Source of the DNA: JANPEF01 sp046596055
GTDB taxonomy: Bacteria > Eisenbacteria > RBG-16-71-46 > DASYSL01
DNA: 28,614 nucleotides
NCBI GenBank assembly: GCA_046596055.1
Contig: JBKJNH010000304.1
Location: 1-28,614, forward strand
Direction: 5' to 3'
Shown here: positions 7,760-15,401 of the stretch, piece after piece
Layout: each line of letters begins with the position of its first letter
How positions within the stretch are numbered: position 1 is the stretch's first letter
Made by a program: the position numbers and the translations under genes
Notes under the pieces: generated by a model
Databases searched by the model: none
What the model was told of the DNA's origin: nothing
Seen by the model: only the letters and a program-made list of their open reading frames with translations

Positions 7760-7822
7760 TCCGGGTCCATCCCGGATCTGTAATGTTCGATCAGTGCGAA
7801 CCCGGTGTGCGCGCGCGCGCAT
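7760..7822 (+). other. Structured 5' leader: two hairpins and an alternating purine-pyrimidine tract
   Basis: In the predicted leader, TCCGGG (7760-7765) pairs with CCCGGA (7771-7776) around a 5-base loop. GTTCG (7785-7789) pairs with CGAAC (7797-7801) around a 7-base loop. Immediately after, 7805-7822 is an unbroken alternating purine-pyrimidine run (GTGTGCGC...GCAT), the kind of sequence able to adopt Z-DNA. No known riboswitch fold was recognised. Confidence 0.45.
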
Positions 7823-7855
7823 CCTCTCCTTCGACTTCGCAAAGGAGTTCCGCGG

Positions 7856-9223
7856 ATGCAGCCTGGATTCACGTTTCCCACGATTGCCATCATGATGATC
7901 CGACGTCTTGCATTGCTGCTGGTCTTGCTGGCGACGGCGTTTCCTGTCGTGAGCGCGCAGGCGCAGTCCGGTCCGGCCTTCGGCGACTCCGGCTGGGTCG
8001 CGCCCCTGCCCCCGGGCACGGACGAGGGCGATCCGACCATGCCGGGCCCACGGGTCTCCGACGAAGTCGGTGAGCCCGTCGGCGAGACGATCCTGCGCAC
8101 CCCGTTCCGCATTCTCTTCCTGCCGCTCCGCCTGGTCGCCCGTGGCGCCGAAGCCATCGTGGGCCTCGCTGGCCGGGGCACCCTTCCCCGGAGCCGGCAC
8201 GACCAGAAGGACGAGGGCTTCAAGGTCCGCCCGGCCATCCTGTACGCTGGTGCGTCCGACCCGGCGCTGGGCGTGCGGCTGGTCTCGGTGCTCGATCCCG
8301 CCCACAAGACACAGTGGGACGCCGCCGGCTCGTGGTCGCTGCGGGATACGCGCAAGGCTCAACTCGGCTACCGCCGGGGCACCCCCGAGGACAGCTGGGG
8401 GGTGAGGACGCTCGCCAACTACAATTACCGGCCATTCCGCACCTACTACGGAATCGGCAACTCGACGAGCGAGGCGGACAAGTCGATCTACCTGGATGAG
8501 GTCGGCGCCGTCGAAGTCGCCGCGCGCCTCGGGCCCGCCGGCCGTTCGTTGCAGCTTCTTGGCGGCTACGACATCACGAGCACACGAAACGGCTACAACG
8601 GTTCGAGCCCCGACCTGCTCGACGTCTTCACGCTGGCCGAGGCTCCGGGGATGAGCGATGCGTCGCAGGCGCTCTCCTACGGAGTGGGCGGTGACCTGGC
8701 GCTGGTCGCGGACCGGGTCGATCCCACCTCCGGCGTCCACGGGCGATTCGAGGTCCGCAAGCTGAACTCCCAGGGGGGAGGCGACTTCAACCTGTGGCAG
8801 GTTCATCTCGAGGCGCGCGGCTACATCCCGGTCGCATCGAAACGGCGGGTGGTCGCCCTGCGCGCCCTGCACCAGAGCATCGATCCCGTGCGCGACGACG
8901 CTGCGATTCCCTTCTACCGCCTGCCCGAGGCGGCCGGCACCACGAACTTCGCGGCTTTCTCGTCCCGTCGATTCATCGACCGGCACCTCGTCCTCGCCCA
9001 CGCCGAGTACCGCTGGCTCATCATGGACCGGCTCTGGGCGCTGGGCCTCGCCGAGGTCGGCGAGGTGGCCTCCTCGGCCAGCCGCCTGAGAGTGGCCGAC
9101 GTGCACGAGAGTTATGGCGGAGGCCTGCGCTTCGCGTTTCGCGAGGGCGCCGTCGCCCGCCTGCAGATCGCCACGGGAACCGACGGTCTTCGTGCCGCCC
9201 TCACGTTCAACGGAGACTTCTGA
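7856..9223 (+). CDS. Outer-membrane beta-barrel protein (surface antigen / BamA-TamA barrel-like)
   Basis: A 455-residue exported protein. The ATG at 7856 has an excellent Shine-Dalgarno (AAAGGAG at 7841-7847). The hydrophobic segment RRLALLLVLLATAF and a cleavage-like VSAQAQ site follow; ATGs at 7892/7895 would give a shorter signal peptide but lack a ribosome site. After a Pro-rich linker, residues about 120-455 show alternating beta-strand patterns (YNYRPFRTYYGIGNSTSEAD, GGGLRFAFREG). The protein ends in ALTFNGDF, with the terminal Phe typical of BAM-inserted barrels. The pattern fits the surface-antigen (Bac_surface_Ag) barrel superfamily without POTRA domains. It is the first gene of a tightly coupled four-gene operon; its stop overlaps the next ATG by one base. 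Whether it is a pore, a lipid conduit or a scaffold is unknown. Confidence 0.8.
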   Translation: MQPGFTFPTIAIMMIRRLALLLVLLATAFPVVSAQAQSGPAFGDSGWVAPLPPGTDEGDPTMPGPRVSDEVGEPVGETILRTPFRILFLPLRLVARGAEAIVGLAGRGTLPRSRHDQKDEGFKVRPAILYAGASDPALGVRLVSVLDPAHKTQWDAAGSWSLRDTRKAQLGYRRGTPEDSWGVRTLANYNYRPFRTYYGIGNSTSEADKSIYLDEVGAVEVAARLGPAGRSLQLLGGYDITSTRNGYNGSSPDLLDVFTLAEAPGMSDASQALSYGVGGDLALVADRVDPTSGVHGRFEVRKLNSQGGGDFNLWQVHLEARGYIPVASKRRVVALRALHQSIDPVRDDAAIPFYRLPEAAGTTNFAAFSSRRFIDRHLVLAHAEYRWLIMDRLWALGLAEVGEVASSASRLRVADVHESYGGGLRFAFREGAVARLQIATGTDGLRAALTFNGDF

Positions 9224-10887
9224 TGAACCGCCATCCGCTCCTCGCGATCCTGCTGGTTCTGGCGCTGGCGCTGCTTCCCCCGGCCTCCGATCTCCACGCC
9301 GAAGGCGCCACCGTCGATCCGCAGACGGGCGTCGACCATGACGGCCAGCCGATCCAGAAGCCCGCGGTCCGCGAGAAGAACCTCCATGCCCACCAGTTCC
9401 GCGAGGCGGTGGTCGAACCCCTCTCGCACGGGTTCGACGTGCCCGACAAGTTGCTGTGGCTCGCGCGACAGTTCACCGGCGGAACCAAGCCGCAGAGCGT
9501 GAACGTGAATCGCTTCGACGAAGTGCCGAACTCGACATGGTTCACGAACCGGAACCACGTGCGCGCGGTGGCCCCGGCGGCGATCCGTCGCGGCACCAAA
9601 GACGGCCTCCAGCCCACGCCCCCCTACACGATCAAGTCGGCCAAGTTGCAGGGCGTAAACCCGGGCTTCAACATCAAGGACGCGGCCGATCGGCGCTGGG
9701 TGGTCAAGCTCGACCCGGTCGGGCATCCGCAGCTCGGTTCCGGCGCCGATGTCGTGGTCAGCCGCCTGCTTCACGCCGCCGGCTACAACGTGCCGCACGA
9801 CGTCGCCTTCACGTTCCGCCGGAATGAGCTCGAGATCGACGAGGATCTCGCGCGCGGCGAGGATGGCGCCAGGCCGTTCCTTCCCGAGGATCTCGACAGG
9901 CTGCTCACCCACGGGGCGACCGGCGCGGATGGCCGCTCCTACGCCCAGGCCAGCCTGTTCCTCGAGGGGACCCCGGTCGGACACATCGACATGACCGGTC
10001 GCCGACCCGACGATGCGAACGACCTGTACGAGCACCGCAATCGACGTGAGTTGCGGGGGCTCTACGTCCTCATGTCGTGGCTCGGCAGCTGGGACACGAA
10101 GGATCACCAGTCGCTCGACACGTTCATCGAGACGCAGGACTCGCTCGGCCATGTGCGCCATCACCTCCTCGACCTGGGCGCGTCGCTCGGCGCCGCCGCC
10201 GAAGGCGCGAAGGCCGAGCGCAACGGCTACGAGTATCGGCTCGACTGGGGCTGGACGCTGAAGCGCTTGTTGACGTTGGGTGTGGCCTCCGAGCCGTGGC
10301 GCGGCGGCTGGCAGGAGACGGGCATCCCGTCCCTGGGCGCCTTCTCGGCCATGCGCTACGCGCCCAACGACTTCAAGCCGCTGATGCCGCATCCGGCGTT
10401 CGGCAAGCGCACCGCGCGCGACGGCTACTGGGGGGCCAAGCTGGTCGCCTCGTTCAGCGACGCGCAGATCTCCGCGGCGATCGACGCGGTCGGCTACGAG
10501 GACCCCCGCGTCCCGCCGTTGCTGCTCCAGATCCTGAAGGAGCGGCGCGAGATCGTGGCGCGCTACTGGTTCGGTCGCGTGGCGCCCGTCGACTATTTCC
10601 ACGTCGACTCCGGAGAGCTCCGGTTCCGCGATCTCGCCGTGGATCGGAAGCTTGCGCCCCCGAGGACCTACCGCGTCCGCCTGAACTCGTCCGCGGGCAA
10701 GCGGGCCGCCGGTGCGCCCTCGACCCAGATCGTGCCGACGACGGCCATCTTGCTCGAGACCATCGCCGCCGGCGCGGACCAGGTCGAGCTCGAGGTCGGA
10801 ATCGACGGTGACGCGGCCGAGCCCGCGACCGTGCTGCTGCGCCGCAACGGCGAGAAGTGGATCCTCGAAGGGGTGGTGCACGGATGA
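9223..10887 (+). CDS. Exported protein with a possible divergent kinase-like fold
   Basis: A 554-residue protein with a signal peptide (LLAILLVLALALLPPASDLHA), so probably periplasmic. I recognise no named family with certainty. Several segments recall atypical kinases (HipA / CotH / FAM20-like logic). RRWVVKLDP has a Lys (Lys162) in a beta-strand, followed by a helix GADVVVSRLLHAAG. Next come WLGSWDTKDHQSLDTF (Asp291, Asp294) where a catalytic loop would lie, and HHLLDLGASLG (Asp317) resembling a DFG-type metal site. The spacing Lys-loop-Asp is kinase-like. Upstream DEVPNSTWFTNRN looks conserved and structural. The ATG overlaps the beta-barrel stop (TGATG), and the stop overlaps the next ATG (ATGA), so all are co-translated. 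The kinase idea is inference; an inactive pseudokinase or an unrelated fold remains possible. Confidence 0.75.
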   Translation: MNRHPLLAILLVLALALLPPASDLHAEGATVDPQTGVDHDGQPIQKPAVREKNLHAHQFREAVVEPLSHGFDVPDKLLWLARQFTGGTKPQSVNVNRFDEVPNSTWFTNRNHVRAVAPAAIRRGTKDGLQPTPPYTIKSAKLQGVNPGFNIKDAADRRWVVKLDPVGHPQLGSGADVVVSRLLHAAGYNVPHDVAFTFRRNELEIDEDLARGEDGARPFLPEDLDRLLTHGATGADGRSYAQASLFLEGTPVGHIDMTGRRPDDANDLYEHRNRRELRGLYVLMSWLGSWDTKDHQSLDTFIETQDSLGHVRHHLLDLGASLGAAAEGAKAERNGYEYRLDWGWTLKRLLTLGVASEPWRGGWQETGIPSLGAFSAMRYAPNDFKPLMPHPAFGKRTARDGYWGAKLVASFSDAQISAAIDAVGYEDPRVPPLLLQILKERREIVARYWFGRVAPVDYFHVDSGELRFRDLAVDRKLAPPRTYRVRLNSSAGKRAAGAPSTQIVPTTAILLETIAAGADQVELEVGIDGDAAEPATVLLRRNGEKWILEGVVHG

Positions 10888-12536
10888 ACGCCCTCGCGGC
10901 GAGCGTCGCCATCGCGATCGTGCTCGCTCTGTTCGGCTCTGGCTGCGCCCGGATGGGCAGGCTGTCGTTCGTCGACCCGATCGCCCCGGTCGTCCCCGTC
11001 GACATCGCGACGGCCCAGGACTCCTCGCGCGCCGCCGCGCGGCTCGACCACGAGCGGGACGAGGAGAGGGCCGGGGAGCGTCACGAGGCCAAGGACCGGG
11101 GGCACCACCCTCTGCGCACCCCAGATTCGCGACCGGCCGCGGCCTTGCGAGCGATGTTCGCCGATACGCTCACGGGTTTCCAGGCGGGCACGGCCGACAG
11201 CGCGCGCCGTTTCCTGGGCCGCCTGCGCGAGGGCTACACGGTCGACACGCTGAACGTCGTGATCATGGGCGACAACCGCCCGTCGTTCCGCTCGACGCGC
11301 CTGCGCAATCACACGGACGCGATCAAGGAAATGGTTTCGTTCAACCCCGTCAAGATCGTGAAGGGCCTGGTGAACATCCCGCTGTTCCTGGTCAAGGGCA
11401 CGATTCCCGACTTCGCCATCTGGCGCGACATCCCCGACTTCCTCTCGAACAATCCGAAGTATGGCCGCGAAGTGCCGGTGATGAACGCGATCCTGGCCCG
11501 CATCGACTCGATCGAGGCCGGCGGCAACCGCGTCTCCGCCGTCATCAACTCGGGTGACATCGTCAAGGACGGCCGCTATCCAAAGCACTGGGAGCGCTTC
11601 CTGCGGATCACCAAGCCGCTCTACGACCGGGTGCCCTACATGCCGATCGCCGGGAACCACGAGCGCACCGATGACTCGCTCGGGCTCGCCAACTGGCAGA
11701 CTGCGACCGGCCTGCCGATCAAGGGCAACCTGCTGCACTACTGCTTCGACTCTGCGGACGGGTGGGTGCGCTTCATCGCACTGGACTCGAACCCCATGAC
11801 CGACCCGAAGCACCACTGGTCGCGCGAGGACGAAGTGGCGGCGACGAACGAGCAGTTCACGTGGATGGTGGCCCGTCTCAAGGAGCACCGCGGCCCGGCG
11901 ATGGTTTTCCTGCACCATCCGCCGTTCTGCCTGGGCTTCCACCGCGAGGAGTGGGAGGCGGACAGCCTGCTCTCAGCCCGACGGGCGACGATGGTGACCG
12001 CGCTGCGCCAGGCGGGGCTCGCGGTCCTCGTGGCCGGCCACGAGCACGCCTACGAGCGCGCGGCTCTCGTCTGCGGCGACGCGGTGCTGCTCTGCATCGT
12101 GCAGGGTGGAGGCGGCAGCCCACTGCACGAGATCCCGCTCGGGGACGAAGCCGGGCGCATGTTCGCTTCGTACGACCTTCCCGACTGCGGCTTCAAGCCG
12201 GAGAACGTGTTCGCGAGCAAGGACTTCGGCTACAGCGTGATGCGCTTCTGGTTCGGCGGCGGCGAGCTCCGCAGCTATTCGGTCGATGCGGACGGGAAGG
12301 ACCAGCTCATCGACCAGTTCGCGGTCGACCTCAAGCGGTTCGGGGTCCCCGAGATCGACCAGAACAAGATCGTAATGCCACCCTCCGACGGCCCGACGCA
12401 ACCGGCGCCGACCGAGGAGAAACCCTTCACCGACCGTACCGTCGCCCCCGCGGACTCGGCTTCGGCAGTCAAGCCCGTGACCAAGCCCTCGTCCAAACCA
12501 GGGGCCCCGAGCCGCAAACCTCCAGGAGGTCGCTGA
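10884..12536 (+). CDS. Calcineurin-like metallophosphoesterase, probable lipoprotein
   Basis: A 550-residue protein. Its N-terminus has a hydrophobic stretch and GSGC, an acceptable though not classic lipobox. A charged Glu/Arg/His-rich linker follows (residues about 50-85). The dinuclear-metal phosphoesterase motifs appear in order: MGDNRPS, SGDIVKDGRY, AGNHERTDD, FLHHPPF and AGHEHAYER. These supply the Asp, Asn and His ligands of purple-acid-phosphatase / calcineurin-type enzymes, which hydrolyse phosphomono- or diesters. The last 60 residues are Pro/Ser/Lys-rich and probably disordered. The start ATG at 10884 overlaps the preceding stop (ATGA); a longer in-frame start upstream would destroy the signal sequence. 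Its stop overlaps the transporter ATG by one base, and it carries that gene's ribosome-binding site. The substrate is unknown. Confidence 0.87.
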   Translation: MNALAASVAIAIVLALFGSGCARMGRLSFVDPIAPVVPVDIATAQDSSRAAARLDHERDEERAGERHEAKDRGHHPLRTPDSRPAAALRAMFADTLTGFQAGTADSARRFLGRLREGYTVDTLNVVIMGDNRPSFRSTRLRNHTDAIKEMVSFNPVKIVKGLVNIPLFLVKGTIPDFAIWRDIPDFLSNNPKYGREVPVMNAILARIDSIEAGGNRVSAVINSGDIVKDGRYPKHWERFLRITKPLYDRVPYMPIAGNHERTDDSLGLANWQTATGLPIKGNLLHYCFDSADGWVRFIALDSNPMTDPKHHWSREDEVAATNEQFTWMVARLKEHRGPAMVFLHHPPFCLGFHREEWEADSLLSARRATMVTALRQAGLAVLVAGHEHAYERAALVCGDAVLLCIVQGGGGSPLHEIPLGDEAGRMFASYDLPDCGFKPENVFASKDFGYSVMRFWFGGGELRSYSVDADGKDQLIDQFAVDLKRFGVPEIDQNKIVMPPSDGPTQPAPTEEKPFTDRTVAPADSASAVKPVTKPSSKPGAPSRKPPGGR

Positions 12537-14008
12537 TGAACGCCAGCGCTGATCCCGACGCCGCCCCGGCCAATGCCGGCCGGCGCGGACCGCTCGACCG
12601 CCTGCTCGGCGTCTTCTCCGACGTCCGCGGCGGCGAGGGCACCACCGCTCTGCTGCTCCTGCTCAACGTGTTCCTGCTGCTCGCCAGCTACTACCTGATC
12701 AAGACGATCCGCGAGCCCCTGGTGCTGGCGGCCGAGGGCGGTGGCGCGGAGATCAAGAGCTACGCCTCGGCGGGCATCGCTGCGCTGCTCATCGTGCTCG
12801 TGCCGGTCTACTCGGCGATCGCCTCGCGGGTCTCCCGCGTCAAGCTGATCAACGGCGTGACGCTGTTCTTCATCGCCTGCCTCGTCGGCTTCTTCCTCTG
12901 GGCGCAGGCCGTCGGCGTTCCCGGCAGGATGCCCGACGAGACCAAGGTGGCGGCGGACGCTGCCGCTGCCGTGGGAGCCGGACAACTCGCGCTCGGCGTG
13001 TCGTTCTTCATCTGGGTGGGGATCTTCAACCTGATGATCGTCGCCCAGTTCTGGGCGTTCGCCAACGACGTTTACAGCGTCGAGCAGGGCAAGCGCCTGT
13101 TCGCCATCGTCGCGTTTGGCGCCTCGCTCGGCGCCATCGCCGGTTCGTGGGGGGCCGAAAAACTGATCGAGAGCTTCGGCCTCTACCCGCTGATGGGCAT
13201 CGCGGCCGGCATCCTCGCCCTGTGCATCGTGTTGACGAACGTGGTCCATGCGCGCGAACGGGGTCACGCGAAGGAAAGGGCCGCCGTCAAGCCGAACCAG
13301 GCAGGCGCCGAGAACGCGGAGGACGCGGGGGATGCTGACGCTGCGATCAAGGGCCGTAGCGGCTTCGCGCTCGTCTTCGCCGACCGCTATCTCCTGCTGA
13401 TCGCGGGACTCATGATCCTGCTCAACCTGGTGAACTCGACCGGTGAGTACATCCTCGGCGAGACGTTGACGAACATCGCCAAGGACCGCGTGGCGCAGGG
13501 GTTGATGGCGGAGGCCGACATCGGCGCGTGGATCGGATCGTTCTACGGCAACTACTTCTTCTGGGTGAACACGGTGTCGGCGTTCGTGCAGCTGTTCCTG
13601 GTCTCGCGGATCATCAAGTTCATTGGCGTGCGCGGCGCCCTGCTCGTCCTGCCCGTCGTCGCCCTGGGCGCCTACGCGGTTCTGGCCGTCGCGCCCGCTC
13701 TGGCCTTCATCCGGGGTGCGAAGATCGCCGAGAACTCACTCGATTACTCCCTCAACAACACGACGCGGCAGACCTTGTTCCTGCCCACGTCGCGCGAGGC
13801 AAAGTACAAGGCCAAGCAGGCCATCGACACGTTCTTCGTGCGCTTCGGGGACGTGATGTCGGCCGGGCTCGTGTTCGCGGGCACGACATGGCTTGCGTTC
13901 TCGCCGAAGCACTTCGCGATGGTCAACGTGGGGCTGGTGCTGCTCTGGCTGGGCGTCGCCTTCGCGATCGGCCGGATGTTCCGCGAGCGTTCCGGCGGCG
14001 AGGCGTAG
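12536..14008 (+). CDS. ATP/ADP-translocase-like (NTT/Npt1-Npt2 family) transporter
   Basis: A 490-residue membrane protein with about eleven hydrophobic segments. ASYYLIKTIREPLVLA near residue 55 is the signature of NTT/TLC proteins. Later diagnostic pieces are FWAFANDVYSVEQGKRLF, a long hydrophilic loop (about residues 240-275), and ENSLDYSLNNTTRQTLFLPTSREAKYKAKQAIDTF. The last is strongly conserved in this family. Classical members exchange ATP for ADP or move other nucleotides or NAD; free-living bacterial relatives are mostly uncharacterised. A strong Shine-Dalgarno (AGGAGGT, 12524-12530) lies 5 bases before the ATG, inside the phosphoesterase gene, so this last gene may be translated at a high rate. 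It is a close functional cousin of the transporter domain of 4326-7574. Confidence 0.88.
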   Translation: MNASADPDAAPANAGRRGPLDRLLGVFSDVRGGEGTTALLLLLNVFLLLASYYLIKTIREPLVLAAEGGGAEIKSYASAGIAALLIVLVPVYSAIASRVSRVKLINGVTLFFIACLVGFFLWAQAVGVPGRMPDETKVAADAAAAVGAGQLALGVSFFIWVGIFNLMIVAQFWAFANDVYSVEQGKRLFAIVAFGASLGAIAGSWGAEKLIESFGLYPLMGIAAGILALCIVLTNVVHARERGHAKERAAVKPNQAGAENAEDAGDADAAIKGRSGFALVFADRYLLLIAGLMILLNLVNSTGEYILGETLTNIAKDRVAQGLMAEADIGAWIGSFYGNYFFWVNTVSAFVQLFLVSRIIKFIGVRGALLVLPVVALGAYAVLAVAPALAFIRGAKIAENSLDYSLNNTTRQTLFLPTSREAKYKAKQAIDTFFVRFGDVMSAGLVFAGTTWLAFSPKHFAMVNVGLVLLWLGVAFAIGRMFRERSGGEA

Positions 14009-14029
14009 TCCCGGCCGAACGCGCGGGGC

Positions 14030-15214
14030 TCATTCCAGTACCGGGGGACGGGTCTGTCCCGCTGCGGGCGGCTTGGCGACGACGTCCCCCGCCGGGCCGT
14101 TCGACGCCGGCTCATCCCTCCGTGGCACTCGCAGCCGGGCTTCGCGGCGCTTCTGCTCCATGAATCGTGCGCCCAGCACGCGCTCTGCCTCGTACTGATT
14201 GTGGGCGCGACAGCGCAATCGCATCCGCTCGGCGGTCGCGAGCCCCCCACGGGCCACCGGATCGATGTGGTCGAGCTCGAGGAACGATCGCGTCGCACAG
14301 CGGTTCCCGGCGCTGCCGACGAACGTGCATCGGCCCCCGTCCCGCTCCCAGACCGCGCGTTTCACATTCGCCGGGACGTGGCGCTTGCCCACACCGGGGC
14401 GCCGAGGAGCCTGGGGGTGGGGAGTAACGGCGAACTTTCGCTTCTCGCACTGCTCGATCAGGGCATCGAGCGCCCGTTCGAGAACGAGAGCGACATCACG
14501 CGAAGGGATGGAGTGGCTGAGCAGGTCCTGAGCGTAGCGCAGCTTTTCCTGTGTGCCCTGCGCGATCGCGACCTGGAGCAGGAACATCGCAGGCATCGCG
14601 ACTTGCGCCGGCGCAAGTTCACCTCCGAAGGCGGCCCCGACTTGCGCCGGCGCAAGTTCGGCCCCGGACGAGACCTCGATTTGCGCCGATGCTTCCCCAA
14701 CGTCGGGTGCTGGCCGGGCCGAGGGGTGCGCAACCTGCGCCGGCGCAAGTTGGGGGACGAGCGCGGCAGGCATGGGTTGCAGGGTGCGCACGTACGCCGC
14801 GACCTCCATGCGGGGATAGCGACGCCCGAGCATCCCCTCGATCGCCGCCTTCCTCTGGTCGCTCGCTGCGGCAAGCAACTCGTCCGCGTTTTCCGGGGTG
14901 AGGTGCGGCACAAGCAGGCCGAGTCCGGTCAGGTGGAGGCGACCCTCGGCCAGCGCGACGAGAAGGGCGGGAAACTTTCGGCCCGCCCGTGCGGCTTGAA
15001 TGCGCTTGTAGGCCGCGTCCTCGGAGAGGCGGAGTTCCTCGACGCAATAGGCATACATGGAGGAGTAACCCACCGACCGATAGAGGCCGCGGGCGTCGAC
15101 TTCTGCGATATGGGCGAGAAGCGCTGCGGTGATCACACGGTCGCGGACGACGAGTCCGGCCAGATCGCGGAGAAGGGCCGCGTTGCTCAGGTGCTTGAGG
15201 TCATGGGCACGCAT
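14030..15214 (-). CDS. HNH endonuclease-like protein with in-frame LAPAQV repeats
   Basis: A 394-residue protein. Residues about 10-140 are helical (SVGYSSMYAYCVEEL, LSEDAAYKRIQAAR, the familiar N-terminal region of a widespread group of HNH proteins). Residues about 285-345 form the HNH module: VWERDGGRC, Cys296, Cys306, LELDHIDP (His316), LRCRAHNQYEAE (Cys335, His338, Asn339). These residues suggest a zinc-structured beta-beta-alpha-metal nuclease. Between them lies a low-complexity spacer (about 152-206) with copies of ELAPAQV at 155-161, 186-192 and 199-205 and a degenerate one near 175-181. The tail is disordered. It stands alone, convergent with the transporter (21 bases apart). The role is unknown: mobile or selfish nuclease or defence are both possible. 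No strong ribosome site was seen before the ATG. Confidence 0.85.
   Translation of the reverse strand: MRAHDLKHLSNAALLRDLAGLVVRDRVITAALLAHIAEVDARGLYRSVGYSSMYAYCVEELRLSEDAAYKRIQAARAGRKFPALLVALAEGRLHLTGLGLLVPHLTPENADELLAAASDQRKAAIEGMLGRRYPRMEVAAYVRTLQPMPAALVPQLAPAQVAHPSARPAPDVGEASAQIEVSSGAELAPAQVGAAFGGELAPAQVAMPAMFLLQVAIAQGTQEKLRYAQDLLSHSIPSRDVALVLERALDALIEQCEKRKFAVTPHPQAPRRPGVGKRHVPANVKRAVWERDGGRCTFVGSAGNRCATRSFLELDHIDPVARGGLATAERMRLRCRAHNQYEAERVLGARFMEQKRREARLRVPRRDEPASNGPAGDVVAKPPAAGQTRPPVLE
14601..14750. repeat. Four in-frame copies of an 18-bp palindrome inside the HNH gene
   Basis: ACTTGCGCCGGCGCAAGT, itself a perfect palindrome, occurs at 14601-14618 and 14640-14657. A one-mismatch copy lies at 14733-14750, and a degraded half-copy (TTGCGCCGATGC) at 14681-14692. 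Offsets are 39, 39 and 54 bases, all multiples of three. Each full copy therefore encodes LAPAQV in the same frame. Confidence 0.9.
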
Positions 15215-15248
15215 GGACAGCCTGTCTTCGGAGGCGCGCCTCGAGCGG

Positions 15249-15268
15249 CGATCCGAAGCCTCGGATCG
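15249..15268. other. Perfect 8-bp stem-loop upstream of the HNH gene
   Basis: CGATCCGA (15249-15256) and TCGGATCG (15261-15268) pair perfectly around AGCC. It lies 35-54 bases before the HNH start codon and could be an operator half-site pair or a leader hairpin. No promoter was recognised in the 15215-15401 gap and there is no T-tract, so it is not a convincing terminator for the upstream operon. Confidence 0.45.
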
Positions 15269-15401
15269 TTCACGACTCGATCTGGGGAGTCTGCACCGGG
15301 ACGGGGACGAATCGCAAGCACAAGTCAGTCGTCAGGTGTGCGGTGCGCGGGATGCGGCACCGGCCACCGCCTCGCCGAGGTAAACGGCGCCGGTCAATCG
15401 C

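Noticed and set aside
14601..14750. Repeats in the HNH gene as a CRISPR array
   Set aside because: Only a few copies with short unequal spacers, each in frame with a coding sequence, and no cas gene in the window.
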